Source: Anaerolinea sp. (GTDB taxonomy: Bacteria > Chloroflexota > Anaerolineae > SpSt-313). Taken from it: 38,546 bases of DNA. The DNA lies in NCBI GenBank assembly GCA_020725765.1, contig DYEI01000162.1, forward strand, positions 1 through 38,546, in the 5' to 3' direction. Of the stretch, positions 23,817-31,847 are shown piece after piece. The first letter of the stretch is position 1. Each line of letters begins with the position of its first letter. Position numbers and translations under genes: made by a program. The notes under the pieces were generated by a model. That model was not told the DNA's origin. It saw only the letters and a program-made list of their open reading frames with translations, and did not search any database.

Positions 23817-24959
23817 GTGAAGCTGCACGAGTTCCAGTCCAAGGCGATCCTCGCGCGCTATGGCATCCCCATACCCCGAGGTGAGGTGACGGACACGCCC
23901 GCGGAAGCAGCCGGCATCGCGGAGCGCCTGGGCGGGCGCGTGGCGGTGAAGGCGCAGGTGCTCGTCGGTGGAAGGGGCAAAGCCGGTGGCATCCGCCTCG
24001 CCGCGTCGCCTCGGGAGGCGGCGGAAGCTGCCGCGGCCATCCTCGGCATGACCATCCGCGGGCTGCCCGTCGGCAGGGTGCTGGTTGAGGAGGCCGCAGA
24101 GGTAGAGCGCGAGCTCTACCTCGGGCTCACGGTAGACCGCGCCATAGGACGGGTCAGGGCGATGGCCTCCGCGGAGGGTGGGGTGGACATCGAGGAGGTG
24201 GCCCACGCCCGGCCGGACCGGATCGGTAGCGTTGCCATCGACCCCTTTCTGGGATTCCGCGACTACCACGCCCGCTATCTTGCCTCCTTCCTCGGCCTGC
24301 CCGCTTCCCTCTGGGTACCCTTCTCTGGCATCGCCCAGGGCCTCAGCGCGGCCTTTGCCGAGAGCGACGCCTCGCTGGCCGAGATCAACCCCCTCGTCGT
24401 CACCCGCGACGGCACGCTCCTGGCGCTCGACGCCAAGATAAACCTGGACGACAACGCCCTCCCCCGGCAACCGGAGCTGGCGGCCCTGCGCAACGCCGAT
24501 GAGGAGTCTCCTGCCGAGGCCCGGGCCCGGCTGGCAGGGCTGAGCTATGTGCCTCTGGAGGGGACCATCGGCTGCATGGTGAATGGAGCCGGGCTGGCCA
24601 TGGCCACGCTGGATGCGGTGAAGGCGCTGGGTGGCATGCCTGCCAACTTTTTGGATGTGGGTGGCGGTGCCCGGGCTGAGCGGATACAGACCGCCCTGGA
24701 CCTCATCCTCAGCGATCCCAGGGTGCGGGCCGTGCTGATCAACATCTTTGGGGGCATCACCCGGTGCGATGAGGTCGCCCGCGGTGTGGCGGAGGCGTTT
24801 TCCGGGCGGTCCCCGGGGGTGCCGGTGGTCGTGCGGCTGGTGGGAACGAACGAGGCGGAAGCACGGGATATTCTCGGGCAACTCGAGGGAGTCCGCGTGC
24901 AGCGCTCGCTGGAGGAGGCTGCGCGGCTGGCGGTGAGCCTCGCGGGCGTTGGCGTGTGA
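23817..24959 (+). CDS. sucC: Succinyl-CoA synthetase (ADP-forming) beta subunit
   Basis: Cytoplasmic ATP-grasp subunit of 380 residues. With SucD it converts succinyl-CoA, ADP or GDP and phosphate to succinate, CoA and ATP or GTP, reversibly. It starts [20 protein letters not shown], the family N-terminus. The ATP-grasp nucleotide region has [16 protein letters not shown] (about 44-59), and EINPLVV and [11 protein letters not shown] supply the metal-binding region. The C-terminal CoA-ligase domain includes [25 protein letters not shown] and [16 protein letters not shown]. The length agrees with E. coli SucC (388). It initiates at GTG 23817 behind AAGGGGG at 23804-23810. sucD follows after 57 nt. 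The neighbouring 2-oxoglutarate:ferredoxin oxidoreductase supplies or uses its succinyl-CoA. Confidence 0.96.
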   Translation: MKLHEFQSKAILARYGIPIPRGEVTDTPAEAAGIAERLGGRVAVKAQVLVGGRGKAGGIRLAASPREAAEAAAAILGMTIRGLPVGRVLVEEAAEVERELYLGLTVDRAIGRVRAMASAEGGVDIEEVAHARPDRIGSVAIDPFLGFRDYHARYLASFLGLPASLWVPFSGIAQGLSAAFAESDASLAEINPLVVTRDGTLLALDAKINLDDNALPRQPELAALRNADEESPAEARARLAGLSYVPLEGTIGCMVNGAGLAMATLDAVKALGGMPANFLDVGGGARAERIQTALDLILSDPRVRAVLINIFGGITRCDEVARGVAEAFSGRSPGVPVVVRLVGTNEAEARDILGQLEGVRVQRSLEEAARLAVSLAGVGV

Positions 24960-24973
24960 CCCTGGGGGTGGCA

Positions 24974-24989
24974 GCCGGCTGATGCCGGC
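24974..24989. other. Short hairpin in the sucC-sucD gap
   Basis: GCCGGC-TGAT-GCCGGC forms a 6-bp stem with a 4-base loop between sucC and sucD. There is no T-run. It may tune relative expression or stabilise the intergenic mRNA; chance is possible. Confidence 0.35.
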
Positions 24990-25016
24990 GGGGTGTCTTC
25001 TCGAGGGGGAGAGGCC

Positions 25017-25907
25017 ATGGCCATACTGGTGGATCACCATACGCGGCTTGTCGTTCAGGGCATCACGGGGCGCGAGGGGACGTTCCATACCCAGCAGATG
25101 CTGGCGTACGGCACGCAGGTGGTGGCCGGGGTGACGCCGGGGAAGGGCGGGCAGCAGGTGCATGGCGTGCCCGTCTTTGACACAGTGCGGCAGGCAGTAG
25201 CCGAAACGGGTGCGAACGCCTCGATCATCTTCGTCCCGGCCCGCGGCGCAGCGGATGCGATCCTCGAGGCGGCCGATGCAGAGGTCGCGCTCGTCGTCTG
25301 CATCTCCGAGGGAGTGCCAACGCTGGACATGGTGCGCGTGCGCCGCGCGCTCCGCGGATCCGGGACGCGCCTCGTGGGCCCCAACTGCCCTGGGGTCATC
25401 ACTCCGGGCGTGGCCAAGGTGGGGATCATGCCCGGACACATCCACGTGCCGGGGCCGGTGGGGGTGGTGTCTCGCAGCGGGACTCTGACCTACGAGGTCG
25501 TGTATGCCTTGACGCAGGCGGGAATCGGCCAGTCGACCTGCGTGGGCATCGGCGGTGACCCGGTGCTCGGCACTGGCTTTGTCGACGTCCTGGAGCTATT
25601 CGAGGACGATCCGCAGACCGAGGTGGTCGTGCTGATCGGTGAGATCGGTGGGTCGGACGAGGAGCGGGCTGCGACGTTCATCCATAGCCGGATGCGCAAG
25701 CCGGTCGTGGCCTTTGTGGCGGGGCGGTCCGCGCCGGCGGGAAAGCGGATGGGCCATGCGGGGGCGATCATCGACGGAGGGGCGGGCACGGCCGAGGGAA
25801 AGATGGAAGCGCTGCGTGCGGCCGGTGTGGCCGTGGCCGAGATGCTGGGAGAGATCCCGGGGCTGGTCAGAGAGCGGCTGGGCCAGCCGGGTGGGCCGAA
25901 CTCTTGA
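25017..25907 (+). CDS. sucD: Succinyl-CoA synthetase alpha subunit
   Basis: Cytoplasmic subunit of 296 residues that carries the phosphohistidine intermediate and the CoA site. The N-terminal CoA-binding domain starts with [20 protein letters not shown] and has [15 protein letters not shown]. The second domain contains GPNCPG and [14 protein letters not shown]. The active-site His247 lies in [12 protein letters not shown]. Start ATG 25017 has GAGGGGGAGAGG at 25003-25014. An upstream GTG at 24993 would add eight residues with no family match. The stop codon TGA (25905-25907) lies inside the -35 element of the next promoter. Confidence 0.96.
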   Translation: MAILVDHHTRLVVQGITGREGTFHTQQMLAYGTQVVAGVTPGKGGQQVHGVPVFDTVRQAVAETGANASIIFVPARGAADAILEAADAEVALVVCISEGVPTLDMVRVRRALRGSGTRLVGPNCPGVITPGVAKVGIMPGHIHVPGPVGVVSRSGTLTYEVVYALTQAGIGQSTCVGIGGDPVLGTGFVDVLELFEDDPQTEVVVLIGEIGGSDEERAATFIHSRMRKPVVAFVAGRSAPAGKRMGHAGAIIDGGAGTAEGKMEALRAAGVAVAEMLGEIPGLVRERLGQPGGPNS

Positions 25908-25932
25908 CAGTACGCCTGCTTTGGCCTAATAT
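25904..25932 (+). promoter_or_regulatory. Promoter of the 2-oxoacid:ferredoxin oxidoreductase operon, overlapping the sucD stop
   Basis: A perfect TTGACA (25904-25909) is followed after 17 bp by TAATAT (25927-25932, 4 of 6). The sucD stop codon is the TGA within TTGACA. Transcription should start near 25939, leaving a leader of about 65 nt before the korD ATG. Confidence 0.65.
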
Positions 25933-26004
25933 GTCGCCTGGGCCTGCCAGGAGGGGCCGATCGGAGCGGTCTGGTGTCGAGACAGGGAGGTCGCGACAAC
26001 GGCG

Positions 26005-26301
26005 ATGGCAGATGCAACGGAGACGCCCCCCGCGGCAGATGCGACCCCGGAAGGGCAGTCGAAGCCGCGTCAATCGCGGCGAGGCGAAGTGCGTGTATTC
26101 GGCCAGTGGTGCAAGGGCTGCGGTCTGTGTATCGCCTTCTGTCCCCGGAATGTCTTTGCGGCCGGCAGTGATGGCCATCCCCTTGCCGTCTACCCCGAGC
26201 GCTGCACAGCCTGCATGTGGTGCGTAGAGCACTGCCCCGATTTCGCCATCGTTGTTCATGTGATGGATTCCGGGTCGCCGTCGCGGAGGGACGAGGCATG
26301 A
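26005..26301 (+). CDS. korD: 2-oxoglutarate:ferredoxin oxidoreductase delta subunit (2x[4Fe-4S] ferredoxin)
   Basis: Small iron-sulfur protein of 98 residues. Two CxxCxxCxxxCP clusters are intact: Cys36-39-42-46 and Cys67-70-73-77, binding two [4Fe-4S] clusters that pass electrons from the thiamine site to free ferredoxin. The first 30 residues are an Ala/Pro/Gln-rich tail, longer than needed for the fold. ATG 26005 has GGGAGG at 25985-25990, a rather long spacing. The stop overlaps the alpha-subunit start (ATGA). The order delta-alpha-beta-gamma and sizes match the four-subunit archaeal-type KOR. The 2-oxoglutarate specificity is inferred from the adjacent sucCD. Confidence 0.9.
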   Translation: MADATETPPAADATPEGQSKPRQSRRGEVRVFGQWCKGCGLCIAFCPRNVFAAGSDGHPLAVYPERCTACMWCVEHCPDFAIVVHVMDSGSPSRRDEA

Positions 26302-27413
26302 GCGTTCGTCTCATGCAGGGGAATCTGGCGTGTGCGGAGGCGGCGCTGGCTGCGGGGTGTCGCTTCTATGCGGGGTATCCCATAACCCCGTCTTCAGAGA
26401 TCGCAGAGCACCTCTCGCGGCGTCTGCCGGAGCTGGGTGGGGTATGCATCCAGATGGAGGACGAGATCGCCTCCATCGCAGCCGTCATCGGCGCCTCGGT
26501 CGGCGGGCTGAAGGCGATGACGGCCACAAGCGGCCCCGGCTTTTCGCTGATGCAGGAAAACATCGGCTATGCGGCGATGGCCGAGATTCCCTGTGTGGTC
26601 GTTGACGTGCAGCGGACCGGCCCGAGCACCGGTCTGCCGACCTCCCCGAGCCAGGGGGACATGATGCAGGCCCGGTGGGGCACCCACGGTGACCATCCCA
26701 TCATTGCCCTCTCGCCCTCGTCGGTGCGGGAGGCGTTCGACCTCACCGTCAAGGCCTTTGCCTTCTCCGAGCTCTACCGCACTCCGGTGCTCCTGATGAT
26801 GGACGAGGTCGTCGGGCACATGCGGGAAGCCATCGAGCTGCCGGCGCAGGTCGAGGTTGTGGAGCGGCCCCATACCGATGTGCCGCCGGAGTGGTACTAC
26901 CCCTACGAGGCGGGGGGCGCGGATGTGCCTCCGCTCGTGCCCTTCGGGATGGGGTTTCGCTACCACATCACGGGGCTTTTCCACGATCGGGCCGGCTTCC
27001 CGACGGAGCGCATCGATGAGATCGACCCCTGGCTGAAGCGAGTCAATGCCAAGATCGAGCGGAACCTCGGCCGAATTCTGATGTACGCCCTGGATGGCGT
27101 GGAGGGGGCGCGCACTCTGGTCGTGGCGTATGGGGCAACCGCACGCTCGGCCAGGCATGCCGTCGGCATGGCGCGGGCCCGGCGGCACAAGGTGGGCTTT
27201 GTCAAGCTGCTGACCGTCTGGCCCTTTCCGGTGGAGGTGCTGGCCGAGGCGGCGCAGGGCGTGAGGACGGTCGTGGTGCCGGAGATGAACCTGGGGCAGA
27301 TCGCGCTCGAGGTCGAACGGGTTGTGGGCCGCGGCAGGGTGCGGCGGGTCAACCGGGCGGACGGGCAGATGATCACCCCGGCCGAGATCCTGGCAGCAAT
27401 CGAGGAGCACTGA
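26298..27413 (+). CDS. korA: 2-oxoglutarate:ferredoxin oxidoreductase alpha subunit
   Basis: Cytoplasmic subunit of 371 residues containing the pyrimidine-side thiamine diphosphate domain. Family landmarks are GYPITPSSE (26-34), QMEDEIASIAA, TATSGPGFSLMQE, and QRTGPSTGLPT. Conserved PVLLMMDEVVGHMRE follows. The C-terminal domain II has TLVVAYGATARSAR and VGFVKLLTVWPFP. With the beta, gamma and delta subunits it oxidatively decarboxylates 2-oxoglutarate plus CoA to succinyl-CoA, reducing ferredoxin, or runs in reverse. Its ATG overlaps the korD stop by 4 nt. Separate alpha and gamma subunits indicate the four-subunit form. Specificity for another 2-oxoacid cannot be excluded from sequence alone. 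Confidence 0.93.
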   Translation: MSVRLMQGNLACAEAALAAGCRFYAGYPITPSSEIAEHLSRRLPELGGVCIQMEDEIASIAAVIGASVGGLKAMTATSGPGFSLMQENIGYAAMAEIPCVVVDVQRTGPSTGLPTSPSQGDMMQARWGTHGDHPIIALSPSSVREAFDLTVKAFAFSELYRTPVLLMMDEVVGHMREAIELPAQVEVVERPHTDVPPEWYYPYEAGGADVPPLVPFGMGFRYHITGLFHDRAGFPTERIDEIDPWLKRVNAKIERNLGRILMYALDGVEGARTLVVAYGATARSARHAVGMARARRHKVGFVKLLTVWPFPVEVLAEAAQGVRTVVVPEMNLGQIALEVERVVGRGRVRRVNRADGQMITPAEILAAIEEH

Positions 27414-27416
27414 GCA

Positions 27417-28277
27417 ATGAAGCTCGAGCGGCTGGACCCGTACGCCTACCTCAGACCCAAGAAAAAGTTCCCGCCCGTCTGGTGCGCGGGGTGCGGCATC
27501 GGCATCGTCCTTGGAGCCATCATCCGGGCCATCGACAGGACGGGATGGAGCCGCGACGACATCGCCATGATCTCCGGGATTGGTTGCAGCGGGCGCATGC
27601 CGGTGTACGTGGACCTGAACACCATGCACACCACGCACGGGCGCGCCCTCGCCTTCGCAACCGGCCTCAAGCTGGCGCGCCCGGAGATGCACGTGATTGT
27701 GGTCATGGGCGACGGCGACGCGCTGGCCATCGGCGGGAACCACTTTATCCATGCGGCGCGGCGCAACATCGGGCTGACGGCCATCGTCATCAACAACTCG
27801 ATCTATGGCATGACGGGCGGACAGTACTCGCCGACGACGCCGGAGAATGCCCTGGCAACGACGGCACCGCTGGGTCACATCGAGCCCCCGTTTCGAATCG
27901 ATGCGCTGGCCGAGGCAGCTGGAGCGACGTTCGTGGCCCGCAGCACGGTGTACCACACCCGCGAGTTGGATCGCCTCATCGAGATGGCTCTGAAGAAGAA
28001 GGGCTTTGCCGTGGTTGAGGCCGTGAGCTACTGCCACACGACCTTTGGCCGCCTCAACAGGCTCGGCAGCCCGGTAGAGATGATGCAGCAGCTCAAGGAC
28101 AACTCGATCCCTGTAGAGCGTGCGCGGGAGCTTCCGCCCGAAGCGCGGGAGGGCAAGATCGTTCGCGGCGTGCTTGTGGACCGCGACATCCCCGAGTACA
28201 CCGAGCGCTACAGGAGGCTGATCGAGGTGGCGCAGTCTCAGGCGCTGCGCGGAGGGGCGCATGGTGGGGCGCATTGA
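27417..28277 (+). CDS. korB: 2-oxoglutarate:ferredoxin oxidoreductase beta subunit
   Basis: Cytoplasmic subunit of 286 residues that holds the thiamine diphosphate cofactor and active site. It has WCAGCGIG (Cys23 and Cys26), SGIGCSGR (Cys57), and the thiamine-Mg motif GDGDALAIGGNHF (from 98) ending in INNSIYGMTGGQ. The GQ-x-SPTTP loop is family-typical. Length is equal to characterised archaeal KorB. The start lies three nt after the korA stop. Its 3' end overlaps the gamma start by 17 nt, indicating coupled translation. Succinyl-CoA made here is the substrate of the SucCD synthetase encoded just upstream. Confidence 0.94.
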   Translation: MKLERLDPYAYLRPKKKFPPVWCAGCGIGIVLGAIIRAIDRTGWSRDDIAMISGIGCSGRMPVYVDLNTMHTTHGRALAFATGLKLARPEMHVIVVMGDGDALAIGGNHFIHAARRNIGLTAIVINNSIYGMTGGQYSPTTPENALATTAPLGHIEPPFRIDALAEAAGATFVARSTVYHTRELDRLIEMALKKKGFAVVEAVSYCHTTFGRLNRLGSPVEMMQQLKDNSIPVERARELPPEAREGKIVRGVLVDRDIPEYTERYRRLIEVAQSQALRGGAHGGAH

Positions 28278-28839
28278 GGTTCGGCTGGCGGGCGAAGGGG
28301 GTCAGGGCCTGATCCTCGCTGGCGTGATCCTGGCCGAAGCGGCGGCCGTGCACGACGGACTGCACGCGACTCAGACACAGTCATATGGGCCCGAGGCGCG
28401 GGGCGGCGCCAGCAAGTCCGAAGTCGTGATCAGCGATGAGGAGATCGACTATCCCAAGGTCATCGAGGCCGATTACCTGCTGGCGATGAGCCAGGAAGCC
28501 TGCGACCGGTATGTGGGAAACCTGCGGCGCGATGGGCTCCTCATCGTGGACTCGACGCATGTGACGCGCCTGCCTCTCGATCGGCAGGCGGTGCAGGCGC
28601 CGATCACCCGCCTGGCCGAAGAGGCAACGGGACGGCGCATCACGGCCAACGTGGTTGCCCTGGGGGTGCTGGTCGGGCTTACGGGGGTCGTGTCCCGTCA
28701 GGCAATAGAGAAGGCTGTGCGCGAGCGGGCGCCCAAGGGGACGGAGGACCTGAACCTCAGGGCCCTTGCCGCCGGGCTCGACTGGGCAGAACAGCGCCGC
28801 CGGCCGGCAGCCTCACCGGGGGGTGCTGCAAGCCGATGA
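28261..28839 (+). CDS. korC: 2-oxoglutarate:ferredoxin oxidoreductase gamma subunit
   Basis: Cytoplasmic subunit of 192 residues, the gamma domain that binds CoA and helps assemble the complex. The family signature GEGGQG lies at 11-16 (RLAGEGGQGLILAG). Next come QTQSYGPEARGGASKSEVVIS, YPKVIEADYLLAMSQEA and a NVVALG..VGL region. It begins inside the korB 3' end with GGAGGGGC just upstream. Its stop overlaps the Nudix gene start as ATGA. Specificity follows the argument given for the alpha subunit. Confidence 0.93.
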   Translation: MVGRIEVRLAGEGGQGLILAGVILAEAAAVHDGLHATQTQSYGPEARGGASKSEVVISDEEIDYPKVIEADYLLAMSQEACDRYVGNLRRDGLLIVDSTHVTRLPLDRQAVQAPITRLAEEATGRRITANVVALGVLVGLTGVVSRQAIEKAVRERAPKGTEDLNLRALAAGLDWAEQRRRPAASPGGAASR

Positions 28840-29438
28840 GCCGACGGGTGCCGCAGCGCGTCGAGGTTCTCGAGAAGCGGCGGGTCTATGAGGGGTTCAT
28901 GTCGCTGGACCGGGCCGTCGTACGCTATGAACGCTTTGACGGGACGATGAGCGAGCCGGTCGAGCGGCTGATCCTCGAGCGAGGCGACGCGGTAGGGATC
29001 CTGCTGTATGACCCGCAACGCGATCAGGTTGCCCTCGTGGAGCAGTTTCGCTATCCTGCGTATGTGGCGGGCGAGCCGGCATGGCTGCTGGAGATCGTGG
29101 CCGGGACCGTCCGCGCCGGTGAGGACCCCGAGGCGGTGGCCCGGTCGGAGGTGAGGGAGGAGGCCGGCTACGAGGTCGAGCACCTGACGCATCTCGCGAC
29201 CTGCTTCCTGACCCCCGGTGGGAGCTCCGAGAGGGTCCACATCTATGCAGCGACGCTCTCGCTCGATCACAAAGCTGCGCCTGGTGGAGGCGTGGCCAGC
29301 GAGGGGGAGGATGTGCGGTTGCGCTTGCTCGGGCGGGAGGAAGCGCTGGAGCTCGTCCGTTGCGGCGGTGTCCGGGACGCCAAAACGATCCTGGCGCTGC
29401 TGGCGTTCTTCTGCCGTGGAAGCGGCCGGGGCGGTTGA
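28836..29438 (+). CDS. Nudix hydrolase, ADP-ribose pyrophosphatase-like
   Basis: Cytoplasmic hydrolase of 200 residues, similar to ADP-ribose/ADP-sugar pyrophosphatases of the NudF type. Residues 44-75 give LILERGDAV and VEQFRYP, which are typical of that subgroup. The Nudix box spans 90-112 (G90, E96, E105, E108-E109, G111), but the Arg of the RE pair is Ser104. A proline after the box (CFLTPGGSSERVHIY) marks the ADP-ribose type. The start overlaps korC by 4 nt, so it is co-translated with the oxidoreductase. A link to ADP-ribose removal or cofactor turnover is inferred. No close function for the operon context is known to me. Confidence 0.88.
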   Translation: MSRRVPQRVEVLEKRRVYEGFMSLDRAVVRYERFDGTMSEPVERLILERGDAVGILLYDPQRDQVALVEQFRYPAYVAGEPAWLLEIVAGTVRAGEDPEAVARSEVREEAGYEVEHLTHLATCFLTPGGSSERVHIYAATLSLDHKAAPGGGVASEGEDVRLRLLGREEALELVRCGGVRDAKTILALLAFFCRGSGRGG

Positions 29439-29490
29439 TGCTCATACCGCGAAGGTCTCCCTGAGAGGGGCTTGCGACCGATGGTAATCC

Positions 29491-29514
29491 AGGCTCCGCC
29501 ATGTGGTGGAGCCT
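29491..29514. other. 10-bp hairpin before the CCA-adding enzyme gene
   Basis: AGGCTCCGCC and GGTGGAGCCT pair over ten positions (one G-U) around the four-base loop ATGT. The hairpin lies 53 nt after the Nudix stop and 17 nt before the chosen ATG at 29531. There is no T-run after it. An ATG at 29501 sits in the loop. Confidence 0.55.
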
Positions 29515-29530
29515 GACTCGTAGGAGCAGC

Positions 29531-31054
29531 ATGGTGGCAGAAAGAGTGCTGGCCGAAGAGCTCTTGGCCAGGATGTTGCCGGTGGTTGAGGCCCGGCATG
29601 ACGAGAGCTGGCTCGTCGGCGGCTGGGTGCGCGACTACCTGCTTGGGATGGAGACGCGCGACATCGATTTCGTGGTGCCTTCCGGCGCCATCGCGACGGC
29701 CCGCGTCGTCGCCGACATCGTCGGTGGCGACCTGGTAGTGCTCGACAGGGAGCGGGACACGGCACGTGTCCTCGTGGGCGAACGCCGGCATGTCATCTAT
29801 CTGGACTTTGCCATGCTCCGCGCCCCTTCGATCGAGGCCGATCTGCTGGCACGCGACTTTACGGTGAACGCCCTGGCGGTGCCAACGTGGGCCTGGCGTG
29901 CGCCCGAGGGCGCGGTTATCGATCCGGCAGGCGGCCGCAGGGACCTGGAGCGTCGCCTGTTGCGGGCTGTGTCGGTCGATAGCTTCCGTGAGGATCCCCT
30001 GCGCATGCTCCGCGCTGTCCGCCTCAGGGCGTCGCTGGGGTTCGAGATTGAGGGGGAGACGGCCTCCTGGATCGAGCGCGATGCGGAGCTGATCGACGCC
30101 GTGTCGCGGGAGCGGGTGCGCGATGAGCTCTCGCTGATCCTCGCCCAGGTCCGACCGGCGGAGTCGCTGCGCCTGGCGGACGAGCTGGGGCTCCTCGGCC
30201 GCGTGATACCCGAGATTGAGCCCCTTCGCGCGGTTCCCGTAGCGGCGTGGAGAACCGGAAGTACCTGGGACCACTCGCTCGACAGTGTGGAGATCGCCGA
30301 CCGGACAGTGCGCTGGCTTCGGGGCGCCATGTGGGCCGACGAGGCCTGGCCGGGCCAGATGCTGACAGCTGCGCTGGCCCCCTACCGCCTGCCGATTTCG
30401 GAGCATATGGCGGAGGTGTTGCCTGGGGGCCATGATGCGGCCATCCTGCTTCTGCTGGCTGCGCTGCTGCACGATGTGGGCAAGAGTGCGGCAAGGCAGG
30501 AGGGCGCAGGCGATGAGGAGAGGCTGCTGGGGCACGACGTGCTCGGTGGCTCCATCGCAGCGACGGTCACACGGCGCCTCTGCTTCTCGGGTGCCGAGAC
30601 GGACCGAGTCCGGACTGTCGTGAGCAGTCACATGCGGCCGGGGCAACTGGTGCGGGAAATGGGCCCCGCTCCATCCGAGCGGGCGATCTACCGCTTCTTT
30701 CGCGACACGAGGGCTGCTGGCGTCGATACCATTCTGCTCTCCCTGGCAGACCACTGGGCGACCCGCGGTGAGGGTCTGGAACGCGAGCACTGGCGCCGGC
30801 ACCTGGCGCTGAGTAGGGCGCTCTTGGAAGCCTACTTCGAGCGTCGGGAGCAGGTTGTGGTGCCACCGGTGCTGATCGATGGGCACGAGCTGATGGCCTC
30901 GCTGGGCCTTGGCCCCGGCCCACAGGTGGGTGAGCTGCTCGAGAGCATCCGGGAGGCGCAGGCGGCAGGCGAGGTCAGGTCGCGGGAGGAGGCGCTGACG
31001 CTCGCCCGGCGGCTGCTCGAAGGAGGCGGCCCGCTGCAGGCTGGCGCCCACTAG
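29531..31054 (+). CDS. CCA-adding / poly(A)-polymerase-type tRNA nucleotidyltransferase with HD domain
   Basis: Cytoplasmic class II nucleotidyltransferase of 507 residues. The head has GGWVRD (30-35) and the metal-binding DID of ETRDIDFVV (Asp44, Asp46). RDFTVNALA (from 108) is the motif B-like segment. EDPLRMLRAVRLRASLGFEIE is the neck motif. A C-terminal HD domain includes LLHDVGKS (His314-Asp315), a putative metal phosphohydrolase site. The role is addition or repair of the 3'-CCA of tRNA, or poly(A) addition; class II proteins do either and the sequence cannot distinguish these. ATG 29531 is chosen because AGGAG lies at 29522-29526. The in-frame ATG at 29501 lies in a hairpin loop and would add ten residues with no fold. 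Confidence 0.9.
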   Translation: MVAERVLAEELLARMLPVVEARHDESWLVGGWVRDYLLGMETRDIDFVVPSGAIATARVVADIVGGDLVVLDRERDTARVLVGERRHVIYLDFAMLRAPSIEADLLARDFTVNALAVPTWAWRAPEGAVIDPAGGRRDLERRLLRAVSVDSFREDPLRMLRAVRLRASLGFEIEGETASWIERDAELIDAVSRERVRDELSLILAQVRPAESLRLADELGLLGRVIPEIEPLRAVPVAAWRTGSTWDHSLDSVEIADRTVRWLRGAMWADEAWPGQMLTAALAPYRLPISEHMAEVLPGGHDAAILLLLAALLHDVGKSAARQEGAGDEERLLGHDVLGGSIAATVTRRLCFSGAETDRVRTVVSSHMRPGQLVREMGPAPSERAIYRFFRDTRAAGVDTILLSLADHWATRGEGLEREHWRRHLALSRALLEAYFERREQVVVPPVLIDGHELMASLGLGPGPQVGELLESIREAQAAGEVRSREEALTLARRLLEGGGPLQAGAH

Positions 31055-31109
31055 TCGGCAGGTGATGGAGTCGGCACCCTCCGTGTGAGGGGCATCGAGG
31101 CACGACGAC

Positions 31110-31811
31110 ATGGAGTTTCAGGCAGCCGTAGCGAAGGTCCGCAAGTACGCCCAGAGCGAAAGCGGAGACACGGTCGAGATGGTTGAGAGGCCCCACGGAG
31201 GCCTCTCTGTGGTTCTGGCTGATGGTCAGCGCAGCGGCCGGCCTGCCAAGCTGATCTCCAACCTGGTGGCTCGCAAGGCCATCTCGCTCCTGGGTGAAGG
31301 GGTGCGCGATGGCGCAGCCGCACGGGCCACCCACGACTATCTGCGGACGCACCGGCGCGGGCAGGTCGCTGCAGACCTGATCATTCTCTCGCTGGACCTG
31401 GTGTCGCACACACTGGTCATCTCGCGCAACGGGCCCCCAGTGCTGCTACTGGAGCCCGAAGGGGCCCGCGTGCTCGGCGAAGAGTCGGAGGCCGTCGGGC
31501 TTCGCCCGGGGACCAAGCCGGTGATCGTGGAGGTGCCCGTGCAGGAGGGGCTGCGGGCCGTGGCCTTCTCCGACGGGTTGCTCGAGGCGGGGCAGCGGCA
31601 CGGCGAGGCGATGGCGGCCGAGGAGTGGCTGGCACTGGTGGTGGGGTGGGGGCCGCTGCCAGCACAGGAGCTGGCGGATCGGCTGCTGGCGCGCGCGCTG
31701 GAGCTGGATCGGGGCCGATCCGAGGACGACACCAGCATCGTCGTGGTCGGCGTGTACCCGGGAGGCGGGCCTGACGGAGCGCGCCGCCTGAACCTGCGGC
31801 TTCCTCTGTAG
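31110..31811 (+). CDS. SpoIIE-like PP2C-family serine/threonine phosphatase
   Basis: Phosphatase of 233 residues with a compact SpoIIE/PP2C fold and no fused sensor domain. The metal-binding Asp38 lies in LADGQRSGRPA, followed by helices and LDLVSHTLVISRNGPP. Asp155 in AFSDGLLEAG and Asp206-Asp207 in SEDDTSIVVV complete the site. These enzymes remove phosphate from partner proteins such as anti-sigma-factor antagonists or regulatory proteins, a function assigned by family. No membrane segment is seen. ATG 31110 has GAGG at 31097-31100. Its stop is 36 nt before a small P-loop protein gene, and the two are probably co-transcribed. No anti-sigma or antagonist gene is within the window, so its target is unknown. 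Confidence 0.85.
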   Translation: MEFQAAVAKVRKYAQSESGDTVEMVERPHGGLSVVLADGQRSGRPAKLISNLVARKAISLLGEGVRDGAAARATHDYLRTHRRGQVAADLIILSLDLVSHTLVISRNGPPVLLLEPEGARVLGEESEAVGLRPGTKPVIVEVPVQEGLRAVAFSDGLLEAGQRHGEAMAAEEWLALVVGWGPLPAQELADRLLARALELDRGRSEDDTSIVVVGVYPGGGPDGARRLNLRLPL

Positions 31812-31847
31812 AGTTGAGGGTGACACCGCTCCGCCGGGAGGTGCGTG

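Noticed and set aside
26394-28274. A 626-codon minus-strand open frame across korA and korB
   Set aside because: The forward strand here encodes clear KorA and KorB motifs with operon-like spacing. The antisense product has no recognisable domain.
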